Counted from the first letter of the stretch, positions 14,405 to 22,998 are shown. The stretch: 30,866 bases of DNA from Armatimonadota bacterium (GCA_026419655.1 JANZZA010000517.1:1-30866); one strand, 5' to 3'. Translations and numbers: made by a program. Notes: a model not told the origin generated them from the sequence alone.

Positions 14405-15604
14405 TTGGGGCACGACTTTGGTCTCAACAATCAGCCACTTCGCCAGAATTTTTTGCCTTTCAACCGCCCACAAATCGGCGATGCGGAAATCGCCGAGGTC
14501 CTCGAGACCATGCGCTCCGGATGGTTGACTACCGGACAGCGGGTGGAACTCCTCGAAGCAGCAATTTCTAAATATTTGGGCGGTGACTTGGAAGTCGTCT
14601 GCGTCAATTCCGGGACGGCTGCATTGCATCTGGCAGTTTTAGGCGCTGGCTTGGGTCCAGGCGACGAGGTAATTACTACGCCCATGACCTGGCCGGCAAC
14701 AGTCAACATGATAATGCTTGCAGGTGCTCGCCCAGTTTTCGCAGACATTGACCGCCATACGCTGAACATACGGCCAGAACTGGTCGAGGCAGCCATTGGG
14801 CCGAGGACAAAAGTGGTCTTACCGGTGCACTTCGCGGGGTTATGCTGCGACATGGAAGCTCTTGGGCAGATAGCCAAGCACCACGGTCTGGCCATCATTG
14901 AAGACGCAGCTCATGCTTTTGGGGCGGCATGCGAGCAGGGCCTGGCCGGGTGCCTGGGCGTAGCCGGATGCTTCAGTTTCCATCCCACAAAACCAATCAC
15001 CACTGGCGAAGGTGGCGCTCTGGTTAGTCGCGACCCGACAATCGCCGAGCGCGCCCGAATTCTGGCCTTCCACGGGGTGACGCGTGGTGCCCGTGCTCGC
15101 GCAGCGGGGACAGCCGACTACGAGGTTGTTGAGCTGGGGTTCAAATACAACATGCTGGACCTGCAGGCGGCCATCGGACTGCACCAGATTGCTAAGGCAG
15201 ACGAACTCCGCCGCCGACGTGCAGCTATCGCCGCGGTCTACCGTGAGTTGTTAGGCGACTTGGATGGCGAATTGCTTTGGTTGCCCCCCGACGCGCCCTC
15301 GGACTGGACCCATTCCTGGCATCTGTACGTAATTAAGCTCAATCTGGAACGTCTCAACCTCGACAGGGCTGGTTTTCGTGCTGCTCTTCGGGAAAGAAAC
15401 ATCGGCACCGGCCTGCACTATCTCAGCCTTCACCTACAGCCCTTCTACGCTCGGGAGCTAGGCTGTTGTCCGGAAGACTTCCCCGAGGCCGCTTGGGCTT
15501 CTGAGCGAGTCGTGAGCTTGCCGTTGTTCGCAGATATGACCCAAGAGGACGCCGCTGACGTGGCAGCAGCCGTAATAGAGGTGCTGAAACAAAATGCCCG
15601 ATAG
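14405..15604 (+). CDS. arnB: ArnB-type UDP-4-keto-pentose aminotransferase (PLP)
   Basis: The product is 399 residues in the DegT/DnrJ/EryC1/StrS family and most like ArnB, which transfers an amino group from glutamate to UDP-4-keto-arabinose. The opening FLPFNRPQIGDAEIAEVLET and RSGWLTTG match the ArnB N-terminus. PMTWPATVNMIMLAGARPVF, IEDAAHAFGAA and FHPTKPITTGEGG follow, with Lys196 as the expected Schiff-base lysine. Late ArnB-like marks are GFKYNMLDLQAAIGL, RNIGTGLHYLSLH and SLPLFADMT. The TTG start at 14405 lies 11 bases after AAGGAG and leaves about 15 residues before the family's usual start. The end overlaps arnC by 11 bases, implying translational coupling. It differs from the other aminotransferase at 4563. 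Confidence 0.9.
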   Translation: MGHDFGLNNQPLRQNFLPFNRPQIGDAEIAEVLETMRSGWLTTGQRVELLEAAISKYLGGDLEVVCVNSGTAALHLAVLGAGLGPGDEVITTPMTWPATVNMIMLAGARPVFADIDRHTLNIRPELVEAAIGPRTKVVLPVHFAGLCCDMEALGQIAKHHGLAIIEDAAHAFGAACEQGLAGCLGVAGCFSFHPTKPITTGEGGALVSRDPTIAERARILAFHGVTRGARARAAGTADYEVVELGFKYNMLDLQAAIGLHQIAKADELRRRRAAIAAVYRELLGDLDGELLWLPPDAPSDWTHSWHLYVIKLNLERLNLDRAGFRAALRERNIGTGLHYLSLHLQPFYARELGCCPEDFPEAAWASERVVSLPLFADMTQEDAADVAAAVIEVLKQNAR

Positions 15605-16586
15605 TCTGCCAGCCGTCAGCATCGTGGTGCCGGTGTACAACGAAGAGCAAGTCCTGCCGGCTCTGTTTGAGGAACTGGAGAGGGTCGCGCCGGCTCTACC
15701 TCAGCCAGTGGAGTTTGTTTTCGTCGACGACGGCAGCACGGACGGCTCAGGTGAGATACTGGCAGGCTTTCGCAGCCAGGTGGCAGTGGTGAAGGTCGTT
15801 GAACTGGTCGTGAATGCTGGACAGCACCCCGCGGTAATGGCGGGGCTGCGAGCAGCAGATGGGAACGTCGTGGTCACCCTGGACGCCGATCTCCAGAATC
15901 CCCCGTCGGAGATACCAAAGCTTGTGGAGAAGGTGCGAGAAGGCTACGACGTTGTAGCCGGGTGGCGGCGGCATAGGCACGACCGCCTTTCGCGACGCCT
16001 GGCCTCTTGGTTGATGAATCGGCTCGTCGGCGCAACCACCGGCCACCACCTTCACGACTACGGCTGCATGTTGAGGGCATATTCAAGGCCCGTGGTGGAC
16101 GCCATTAAGCAGTGTCCTGAACGGCACACATTCCTGCCCGTGCTAGCGAATGCCTTTGCCAAGCGCGTTGCGGAAGTAGAGGTGTCTCACGCTGAGCGCT
16201 CAAGGGGGGCCACAAAATACTCGTGGAGCAAACTGTGGCGGCTCAATTTGGACTTGCTCACCGGCATTAGTACATTGCCTCTGCATTGGGTAAGCTTGGG
16301 CGGATTGTTCGTAGCGCTCATCAGCTTGTTCTTCGCCGTGCTACTGATGGTGCGCCGCATAATCGTCGGCCCCGAGGTCGAAGGCGTGTTCACCCTCTTC
16401 GCCATCCTCTTCTTCTTCATCGGGGCACAGATTTTCGCCACCGGATTGATAGCGGAGTATCTCACCCGCATCTACGACGAAGTACGCCGGCGGCCACAGT
16501 ACCTTATTCATCGTGTTGTGCAGCACAGTCCGACCGCCGCCGGTGAAGGGCCGTCCACGCCAGGCAGCCACTATGACCGAGGATAG
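15594..16586 (+). CDS. arnC: ArnC-type undecaprenyl-phosphate Ara4FN transferase (GT2)
   Basis: The product is 330 residues, a membrane-bound family 2 glycosyltransferase that transfers formylated aminoarabinose from UDP to undecaprenyl phosphate on the cytoplasmic side. The GT-A domain (about 5-225) has VSIVVPVYNEEQ, VFVDDGSTDGSG, NAGQHPAVMAGL and the metal-binding TLDADLQNPPSEIP (DxD at Asp97/Asp99). ArnC-like segments continue with TTGHHLHDYGCMLRAY and SHAERSRGATKYSW. Two membrane helices follow (about 231-255 and 265-290), then EYLTRIYDEVRRRPQY. The whole arrangement and length match ArnC rather than a dolichol-phosphate mannose synthase, though GT2 polyprenyl transferases are close relatives. 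It overlaps arnB and ends 4 bases before the formyltransferase gene. Confidence 0.92.
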   Translation: MPDSLPAVSIVVPVYNEEQVLPALFEELERVAPALPQPVEFVFVDDGSTDGSGEILAGFRSQVAVVKVVELVVNAGQHPAVMAGLRAADGNVVVTLDADLQNPPSEIPKLVEKVREGYDVVAGWRRHRHDRLSRRLASWLMNRLVGATTGHHLHDYGCMLRAYSRPVVDAIKQCPERHTFLPVLANAFAKRVAEVEVSHAERSRGATKYSWSKLWRLNLDLLTGISTLPLHWVSLGGLFVALISLFFAVLLMVRRIIVGPEVEGVFTLFAILFFFIGAQIFATGLIAEYLTRIYDEVRRRPQYLIHRVVQHSPTAAGEGPSTPGSHYDRG

Positions 16587-16590
16587 AACC

Positions 16591-17529
16591 ATGCGTGTTG
16601 TGTGTCTGGCGTATCACCTGATCGGACACGAAGGGCTTGACTTCATGCTGGAAGAGTCGGGCGACGAGGTGGTGGCGGTTTTTACGCACGAAGACGCGCC
16701 TGGCGAGGAAATTTGGTGGCCGTCGGTTGCGAGGCTGGCCCGCGCCAAGGATATTCCTGTTTTTGCTCCCGAAAACGTCAACGAACCTGAGTGGGTTCAG
16801 CACCTCGCACTTCTGCAGCCCGACTTTATCGTGAGTTTGTGGTACCGCAACCTTATCAAACGCCAAATTCTGGACATACCCGCACGCGGGGCGCTGAACC
16901 TGCATGGGTCACTGCTGCCGAAGTATCGGGGCCGGGCACCTGTCAACTGGGTGCTGGTCAATGGAGAGCGGCAGACTGGTGTTACCCTCCACTATATGAC
17001 CGAGCGACCGGACGCCGGGGATATTGTGGCCCAGGCGGTGGTTCCCATTGACTTCCAAGACACGGCACTAGACCTTTACCGCAAGCTGGCACGGGCGACG
17101 CGAGAACTTCTCCGGGCAGCGTGGCCGCTGCTGCGCGCTGGCAGTGCTACCCGAATACCACAGAATGAAGGTGAAGCCACGTATTGGGGCCGGCGCACGC
17201 CCGAGGACGGTCGTTTTTCCTGGGAATGGCCAGCGCTGAGAATCTACGACCTGGTGCGGGCGGTGACCCATCCCTATCCGGGAGCGTTTGTCGAATGGGG
17301 TGGGCGCAAGTTTTTTGTCTGGTCTGCCTATCCCATGCCGGGTCTTCTTCATCCTCATGCTCCCTTGCCGGCAACAATAACCCAGGTGGGCAAGGAAGGC
17401 ATTGAGGTGGCCACGGGCGAAGGCAATCTCTTGCTTCGCCGTGTTCAGCTCGAAGGCGATGACGAAATCAGTGGCTGGGAATTCGCTCAGCGCTATGGCC
17501 TTGAGCGCGGCCAGGTGCTCGGGGGATAG
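16591..17529 (+). CDS. arnA: UDP-Ara4N formyltransferase (stand-alone ArnA N-terminal domain)
   Basis: The product is 312 residues and equals the formyltransferase half of ArnA, which adds a formyl group from 10-formyl-tetrahydrofolate to UDP-4-amino-4-deoxy-arabinose. The catalytic set is visible: Asn103 and His105 in ALNLHGSLLPKYRGRAPVNW, and Asp141 in TERPDAGDIVAQ, within one residue of the E. coli numbering (Asn102, His104, Asp140). THEDAPGEEIWWPSVARLA and TYWGRRTPEDGRF also match ArnA. The open frame extends back to 16513, inside arnC, but ATG 16591 has GAGG with an 8-base gap and gives the native start MRVVCLAYH. In E. coli this domain is fused to the decarboxylase; here that domain is a separate downstream gene. 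Confidence 0.92.
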   Translation: MRVVCLAYHLIGHEGLDFMLEESGDEVVAVFTHEDAPGEEIWWPSVARLARAKDIPVFAPENVNEPEWVQHLALLQPDFIVSLWYRNLIKRQILDIPARGALNLHGSLLPKYRGRAPVNWVLVNGERQTGVTLHYMTERPDAGDIVAQAVVPIDFQDTALDLYRKLARATRELLRAAWPLLRAGSATRIPQNEGEATYWGRRTPEDGRFSWEWPALRIYDLVRAVTHPYPGAFVEWGGRKFFVWSAYPMPGLLHPHAPLPATITQVGKEGIEVATGEGNLLLRRVQLEGDDEISGWEFAQRYGLERGQVLGG

Positions 17530-17588
17530 CGCGCAGTGGGTGTTTTCTGTCGGGGAACGTCCTAATAATTCTGGGAGAGGATAAAAGG

Positions 17589-18551
17589 ATGAAGGTTCTT
17601 ATCACGGGCGGAGCTGGGTTCATCGGTTCCTATCTTGCCGACGCCTTTCTTGAACGCGGGGACCAGGTCATCTGTATGGACGCCGGGTCCATAGCGAAGG
17701 TGCAGCACAATTTCGGCAATCCGAACTTCGTATTTGTGCACGACTCCATACTCAATGAGGCAATGGTTGACTCATTAGTTGCCCAAGTGGACCTCGTATA
17801 CCACATGGCCGCCGTGGTTGGTGTCGAACACTACGTGGGCGACCCTTACGCCGTGCTAAACGTCAACGTCAATGGCACGCAAGTAGTCCTGCGCGCGGCT
17901 TATAAACACGGCAAAAAGGTCGTTTTCTCCAGCACCAGCGAGGTTTATGGGAGGAATCCGAAAACACCCTGGGCCGAGGACGACGATCGCGTTCTTGGTT
18001 CCACTCGGATTGACCGTTGGTGTTATTCCACATCCAAGGCGGTCGGCGAACACTTTTGCTTTGCTTATCACAAGCTGGGCCTGCCGGTGGTTGTGCTGCG
18101 CTATTTCAACGTCTACGGTCCACGCCTCGACGCGCTTGACCGCGGCAGGGTGGTCACCATCTTTCTGGGCCAAGCTCTGCGCAACGAGCCGATAACCGTC
18201 GTTGGCGACGGCAAGCAGACGCGGTGCTTTACTTATATAACCGACGCTGTCAAGGCTACAGTCGCCGCAGGCCTTGTGCCTGGCGCCGTCGGAGAGATAA
18301 TCAACGTCGGAAGCGCTGTGGAGACAACTATTCTGGAGCTGGCGGAGACGATAGTACGGCTGTCGGAGTCAAAGTCGCAGATAGTTTTCGTACCGCAGGA
18401 GAAGATCTACGGGACGAGTTACGAAGATGTGCCCCGACGGGTGCCCGATACGACGAAAATGGAGAATCTCCTAGGGGTCAAGGCAGAGACCCCCCTGGAG
18501 GAGGGCTTGAAGCATACGATTGAGTACTTCCGGCAGGGCTGTTCAAGTTAG
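17589..18551 (+). CDS. UDP-glucuronate oxidative decarboxylase (stand-alone ArnA C-terminal-like domain)
   Basis: The product is 320 residues, a short-chain dehydrogenase of the extended NAD-dependent epimerase type. It has the Rossmann motif TGGAGFIGSYL (6-16), the STSEVYG segment with Ser117/Glu118, and RWCYSTSKAVGEH with the Tyr146-Lys150 pair. ArnA decarboxylase uses the same TSE and a YSxSK motif, whereas UDP-xylose synthases usually have YDEGK, so the ArnA-type reaction (NAD-dependent decarboxylation to UDP-4-keto-pentose) is favoured. GKQTRCFTYITDAV and SYEDVPRRVPD also follow ArnA, the latter holding the expected catalytic Arg. It lies 59 bases after the formyltransferase gene with GAGAGG upstream of its ATG. 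A UDP-xylose synthase or epimerase is the alternative. Confidence 0.84.
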   Translation: MKVLITGGAGFIGSYLADAFLERGDQVICMDAGSIAKVQHNFGNPNFVFVHDSILNEAMVDSLVAQVDLVYHMAAVVGVEHYVGDPYAVLNVNVNGTQVVLRAAYKHGKKVVFSSTSEVYGRNPKTPWAEDDDRVLGSTRIDRWCYSTSKAVGEHFCFAYHKLGLPVVVLRYFNVYGPRLDALDRGRVVTIFLGQALRNEPITVVGDGKQTRCFTYITDAVKATVAAGLVPGAVGEIINVGSAVETTILELAETIVRLSESKSQIVFVPQEKIYGTSYEDVPRRVPDTTKMENLLGVKAETPLEEGLKHTIEYFRQGCSS

Positions 18552-19491
18552 CTCGACGGTCTATCGCCGACGACGAAACTCCAGACTGCGCCGGAGGGTC
18601 CTCGGAGCCGTTCTTGTTCCATTGGTTTTGCTCGCCGGTATGGCTGTGCGGCTATTGCCGAGGCGATGGTTAGGCCCGTTAGCAAAAGTACTGGCCAGAG
18701 CACTCAAAGCCGGCGGCAAACGCCGGAAGCTCCAGGCCGAGAACAATCTTCGCCTGGTCTACGGTGACGGTCTGTCCGATCGCGACCTAAAGGTAATGCT
18801 GGACCGTATAGCTGAGCATGCAGCTCTGACGTTGCTGGAATGTCTGTGGGTCGGGAAAAGCGCCGACCGTCTTAGAGGTCTCATGGACATCCAGGGCATC
18901 GAGCATGTCCATGAGGCGCGCAAGCTGGGCAGGGGCGTCATCCTGTGGACGGGCCATTTTGGCAACTGGGAGCTCGCCGGGTGCCGCCTATCCGTGGAAG
19001 GCTTGCCTGTGTTCGCCTTCATTCGACAGCGTGCCAGCCGGCTTGCTGATGCCACCATCGCGAAATTCCGGCGCGGATTCGGAATCGAACCAATCCCCCT
19101 GGACGCTGGGATCAGAACGCTTGCGCGGCTGTTGAAGCAAAACTTCGTCTTTGGCCATGTCGCCGACAGTCCCGCGCCAGCCGACAAAGGCCAGCGAGTC
19201 CAGCTCCTTGGTCACGAGTGTCACCTGTGGCCGACGGCCATCGTCTTGTCGCTGCTAACCGGCGCACCGGTGTTGCCGGTATTTTCGTGGCGTCAGCCTG
19301 ACGGCCGTCATATACTGCACATCCACGGGCCAATCACCATCGAGCGCTCAGGGGCGGCGCGCGACGAAATTGAGATTAACTTTGCCAAACTTATTCCCTA
19401 CCTCGAAGACGCCATCCGGAGCCATCCCGAGCAATGGGCCTGGTACCATGAACGCTGGCATTCCGACCGTCAGCCTGAAAATAGACGTTGA
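18520..19491 (+). CDS. LpxL/HtrB-family lipid A late acyltransferase
   Basis: The product is 323 residues from the TTG at 18520 and belongs to the lysophospholipid/lipid A acyltransferase family that adds secondary acyl chains to lipid A at the inner membrane. An N-terminal basic stretch and one hydrophobic helix (about 28-48) precede KLQAENNLRLVYGD. The catalytic HX4E motif is HFGNWE (His146, Glu151), in VILWTGHFGNWELAG. Later segments GHVADSPAPADKG, ATAIVLSLLTGAPVLPVF-like text and HPEQWAWYHERW are typical of the family. It overlaps the decarboxylase gene by 32 bases and arnD by 44 bases. ATG 18640 is another possible start but would remove the membrane helix. A phosphatidylinositol-mannoside acyltransferase is a related alternative, less likely beside arn genes. 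Confidence 0.88.
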   Translation: MSTSGRAVQVSSTVYRRRRNSRLRRRVLGAVLVPLVLLAGMAVRLLPRRWLGPLAKVLARALKAGGKRRKLQAENNLRLVYGDGLSDRDLKVMLDRIAEHAALTLLECLWVGKSADRLRGLMDIQGIEHVHEARKLGRGVILWTGHFGNWELAGCRLSVEGLPVFAFIRQRASRLADATIAKFRRGFGIEPIPLDAGIRTLARLLKQNFVFGHVADSPAPADKGQRVQLLGHECHLWPTAIVLSLLTGAPVLPVFSWRQPDGRHILHIHGPITIERSGAARDEIEINFAKLIPYLEDAIRSHPEQWAWYHERWHSDRQPENRR

Positions 19492-20413
19492 CACCCTGGT
19501 CGGGTACCTCGAAGGCGTGCCGAGGCTGGCCAAAATCCTCGACGCTTTAGGCGTGCCTGCCACCTTCTGCATTGCCATGGGACCGGACCGCTCCGGGCTT
19601 GCGGTACGCCGAGTGTTCACCAAGCGTGGGTTCCTCTCGAAAGCATTGCGTACCCGGGCCGCTGCTACGTATGGTCTTCGCACAATGCTCTTCGGCACTC
19701 TGTTGCCGGCACCCCTGATTGTGCAGGGGCGGCCAGAGATTTTCCGCCAACTTCTATTGAGCCCTCATGAGGTCATCCCCCACGGCTGGGACCACGTTAA
19801 CTGGCATGACTACCTGGTCCACTGGGACCTCGATCGCACCCGGAGGGAACTTAAGCTCGCCACTGAAGCCTACGAGCGACTGGCAGGCAAGCCCTGTACG
19901 GCCTTTGCGTCACCGGGCTGGCAGTGGACACGCAACAGCGCCCTTGTCGAGGAAGAGCTGGGCTTGACTTACGCTGCCGACACACGCGGCTGGGCCCCTT
20001 TCTTCGCTGACCTCGGCGAGCGGCCGGGCAAGGTGCTACAGATACCGACAACGTTACCAACGCTGGATGAGATTATTGGCCGCCCCGATATACCAGCCAA
20101 GGACTTACTCGACTATCTGCTGGGCCTCTTCCGCCGTCCGCCGTACCTGGGGGCCCAGTCTTTCGTCCCCCCAAGCCGATTGCACCACGTCTTTACTGCC
20201 CACGCCGAGATTGAAGGGCGCCGGTGGCTCACTCTTTTCGAAGACCTGGTTGGCACCTTGATGGCAGAGGGCTTTCGGTTCGTGACGCTGAAAGAGCTTG
20301 CCGATGAGATTCTTGTTGCGGGCGGTATACCAGTCTGCCGGGTGGTGTATGCAGATCTTCCTGGCCGGGCTGGCAAGGTTGCTTGCCAGTTAGCTCCGTC
20401 CGGCCGAGCCTGA
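19448..20413 (+). CDS. arnD: ArnD-type 4-formamido-arabinose-phosphoundecaprenol deformylase
   Basis: The product is 321 residues from ATG 19448, a polysaccharide-deacetylase (NodB-fold) hydrolase. ArnD removes the formyl group from undecaprenyl-phosphate-Ara4FN at the membrane before transfer to lipid A. The opening SLKIDVDTLVGYLEGVPRL is nearly the ArnD N-terminus, with the Asp pair (Asp13, Asp15) and the metal-binding H-x3-H in PHGWDHVNWH (His112, His116). IPTTLPTLDEIIGR, HAEIEGRRW and the end segment LPGRAGKVACQLA also match ArnD. A longer frame reaches back to 19370 inside the acyltransferase gene, but the family N-terminus fits the later ATG. The 44-base overlap with the acyltransferase suggests strict coupling. 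Confidence 0.92.
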   Translation: MNAGIPTVSLKIDVDTLVGYLEGVPRLAKILDALGVPATFCIAMGPDRSGLAVRRVFTKRGFLSKALRTRAAATYGLRTMLFGTLLPAPLIVQGRPEIFRQLLLSPHEVIPHGWDHVNWHDYLVHWDLDRTRRELKLATEAYERLAGKPCTAFASPGWQWTRNSALVEEELGLTYAADTRGWAPFFADLGERPGKVLQIPTTLPTLDEIIGRPDIPAKDLLDYLLGLFRRPPYLGAQSFVPPSRLHHVFTAHAEIEGRRWLTLFEDLVGTLMAEGFRFVTLKELADEILVAGGIPVCRVVYADLPGRAGKVACQLAPSGRA

Positions 20414-20439
20414 CTTGCGAGAAACGGAGGCACACTGTC

Positions 20440-22998
20440 ATGGTGCGCAACCTTTTACTCTCGGGCCGCGAATGGAGGGTGTGCGGATTGCTTCCCCGCG
20501 AGTGGGAGTGGAAAAGCGTGTGGCAGAGGCCCTTTGATGCCTACCCAGCCTACTGGATACCTGCAGAGGTCCCTGGATCCGTGCAGCTTGACCTTCTTGA
20601 GGCTGGCGTAATACCTGATTGGACTCGAGACCTCAATTCGCGTGCGTGCGAATGGACGTCCTATCGCGACTGGGTGTACGTGAGAGAGTTCCCTACGCCG
20701 GCCATGGCGGGGGATGAAACCGCGTGGCTTCGTGTTGGTGGCGTAGACTGGACGGGTCATGTCTTTCTAAACGGCGAGAAGCTAGGCGTCGCCGAAGGGA
20801 TGTGGACGCCTCGCGAGTGGAACGTTACGGGCCTGCTGCGGTCCAACGGCGACAATATGCTGGTCATCGTAGTGGAACACGCACCCCAGCAGGAGGGCCA
20901 AATAGGCTACACAGACGCCGTGCGTATTTGGAAGCCGCGGTTTGCTTATGACTGGGACTGGTGTGTCAGGCTCATACCTCTTGGCATATTTGGCGACGTT
21001 GAACTTTGTGTGCGCCGAGGGGCTTGGGTTGATGACCTTTGGGTGCGACCCCAGGTAGCCGCTGACCTCCGGAGCGCGCAGATCGTGGCTACCGTCAGCA
21101 TTAACAGTGCTGCCGCTGGGGAGATACAGGTTGCTGTCGAACTCAGGTTTGAGGAGGAAATTATCGGCCATACTGCCACGGCAGAAATTCTGAGGCCTGG
21201 TTCCACCGTGGTCCGCATGGAAATGCCGGTCAAGGAGCCAGTGCTCTGGCGCCCCAACGACGGGACCATGGAAAGACAGCCGTTGTATTCATGTCGGGCG
21301 CGGCTCCTTGATGGGCGCGATGCGCTGGACGAGCGTACCGAAACCGTGGGCTTTCGCAGGATTGAGTTTGAGCGCACCAGACACGCTTCCGAAGATGCTC
21401 TCCCCTATCAGCCCATCGTGAATGGACAGAAGGTTTTTATTCATGGCTCCAACTGGGCACCGCTGCATCAGCTCTATGGCAGGCGATGGAAGGAGCGCTA
21501 CGAAAGACAAGTTGACCTGGCACGCCGGGCCAACATCAACCTGCTACGCGTCTGGGGCGGCGGATTACTGGAGCGCGAAGAGTTCTACGATGCCTGTGAC
21601 CGCGCCGGAATTATGGTATGGCAGGAATTCCTCCAGTCCTCGTCGGGCATAACCAACTACCCGGCCGTCACCCGCGAATACCTTGACTATGTGAGCAAGC
21701 AAGCCCCTGCTCTCATACGTGCCAGGCGTAACCATCCCTCGCTCGTTATATGGACGGGGGGCAACGAGCTTATCGGTGCAGACAACAAGCCTCTGGACGA
21801 TAACTATCCAGTGCTACACCTGCTGCGCGAGATAGTGAAGGTAGAGGACCCCGACCGGCTATATCTGGCTACCTCGCCGACTGGGCCAATCTGCGGGCCG
21901 GATCCGGCTTTCCGTGGCCACGCCGGCGATGTTCACGGCCACTGGCGCTTTCTCGGCGATGGCAACCACCAGGAGTTCTACGCCAACTGCCAGTACATGC
22001 TTCACAGCGAGTTTGGCACTGAAGGGGCGGCGAATATCGAGACTCTGCGCGCCGTCATTAGTCCTGACCTGCTATGGCCACCCGACCACACCAATCCCAT
22101 TTGGGTTCATCACGGAGAATGGTGGATAAACCGCCGGGAGGTAGAGGACCTGTTCGGGTCCCTGACGGATATGGAAAGCTTCGTCCAGGCAAGTCAGTGG
22201 CTCCACTGCGAGGGGCTTAGATGGATACTTGAAGAAGATAGGCGCAAGGCCCCCTCCTGTGCCGGGACGATGAACTGGCAGTACAATGAGCCATTCCCCA
22301 ATACTTCTTGTACCAACGTACTCGATTACTTCTGCGAGCCCAAGCCTGTGTACTTTGCAATGCGAGATGCCTATGCCCCAGCAATAGTGACCGCGCGGGC
22401 AATGCGACTTGGCTGGGCCGAACAAGAGGCTTTTGAGGCAGAAATATGGGCGAGCGTTGATGTGCCCCCTGCAGACGGCTGTGAAGTGGCCGGCAACTGG
22501 AACATCTCCGACCTTGGCGGCTCCGTCCTCGCCCGTGGCCAGTTTGCAGGCCGCGTGGAGGAGCCAGGAAGTGCTCCGCTGGGCCATGTGCACTGGACAT
22601 TCCCACAAGGTTTCCAGGGCCTTTTCTTTTTGGAGCTTTCGGCACAGCTAACGGGTTGCCCGTCACCCTTGAGTAACCTTTACACTTTCTCTAACTGGCC
22701 GGCGCCAGCTTTCGCTTGCGTATGGACGATGGGAAAGACAACGCTGTCAGTCACCGCCGAAGGAAAGTCTATCCAGGACGAAGAGTGGACGCTGGCGGTG
22801 CACAACGTCGGAAAAGTGTGGGCCGTTGGCGTGCGACTGCGCACCGAGAAGCCGGGTCTGCTTACGTGGTCCGACGCCTACCTTACGTTACCGCCGCAGA
22901 GCACCAGGCGTGTCAGAGTGCGTGGCGATTTTAACTCACCTTTAAAAATCATTGCTGAGGCTTTCAACGCGCCTGCGGCAGAGCTACTTCTCAGGTGA
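20440..22998 (+). CDS. Glycoside hydrolase family 2, beta-mannosidase-like
   Basis: The product is 852 residues with GH2 architecture: a sugar-binding jelly-roll domain (about 1-190), an immunoglobulin-like domain (about 200-310), a TIM barrel (about 315-640) and C-terminal beta domains. The general acid/base is Glu443 in WTGGNEL, and the nucleophile is Glu524 in LHSEFGTEG. NINLLRVWGGGLLEREEFYDACDRAGIMVWQEF is the classical beta-mannosidase-type segment (quoted in part: LLRVWGGGLLEREEF). No signal peptide is seen, so it may act in the cytoplasm. ACGGAGG lies 9 bases before the ATG, and the gene starts 26 bases after arnD, so it appears to be the last gene of the Ara4N operon. Exo-beta-glucosaminidase or other GH2 activity cannot be excluded. 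Confidence 0.9.
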   Translation: MVRNLLLSGREWRVCGLLPREWEWKSVWQRPFDAYPAYWIPAEVPGSVQLDLLEAGVIPDWTRDLNSRACEWTSYRDWVYVREFPTPAMAGDETAWLRVGGVDWTGHVFLNGEKLGVAEGMWTPREWNVTGLLRSNGDNMLVIVVEHAPQQEGQIGYTDAVRIWKPRFAYDWDWCVRLIPLGIFGDVELCVRRGAWVDDLWVRPQVAADLRSAQIVATVSINSAAAGEIQVAVELRFEEEIIGHTATAEILRPGSTVVRMEMPVKEPVLWRPNDGTMERQPLYSCRARLLDGRDALDERTETVGFRRIEFERTRHASEDALPYQPIVNGQKVFIHGSNWAPLHQLYGRRWKERYERQVDLARRANINLLRVWGGGLLEREEFYDACDRAGIMVWQEFLQSSSGITNYPAVTREYLDYVSKQAPALIRARRNHPSLVIWTGGNELIGADNKPLDDNYPVLHLLREIVKVEDPDRLYLATSPTGPICGPDPAFRGHAGDVHGHWRFLGDGNHQEFYANCQYMLHSEFGTEGAANIETLRAVISPDLLWPPDHTNPIWVHHGEWWINRREVEDLFGSLTDMESFVQASQWLHCEGLRWILEEDRRKAPSCAGTMNWQYNEPFPNTSCTNVLDYFCEPKPVYFAMRDAYAPAIVTARAMRLGWAEQEAFEAEIWASVDVPPADGCEVAGNWNISDLGGSVLARGQFAGRVEEPGSAPLGHVHWTFPQGFQGLFFLELSAQLTGCPSPLSNLYTFSNWPAPAFACVWTMGKTTLSVTAEGKSIQDEEWTLAVHNVGKVWAVGVRLRTEKPGLLTWSDAYLTLPPQSTRRVRVRGDFNSPLKIIAEAFNAPAAELLLR

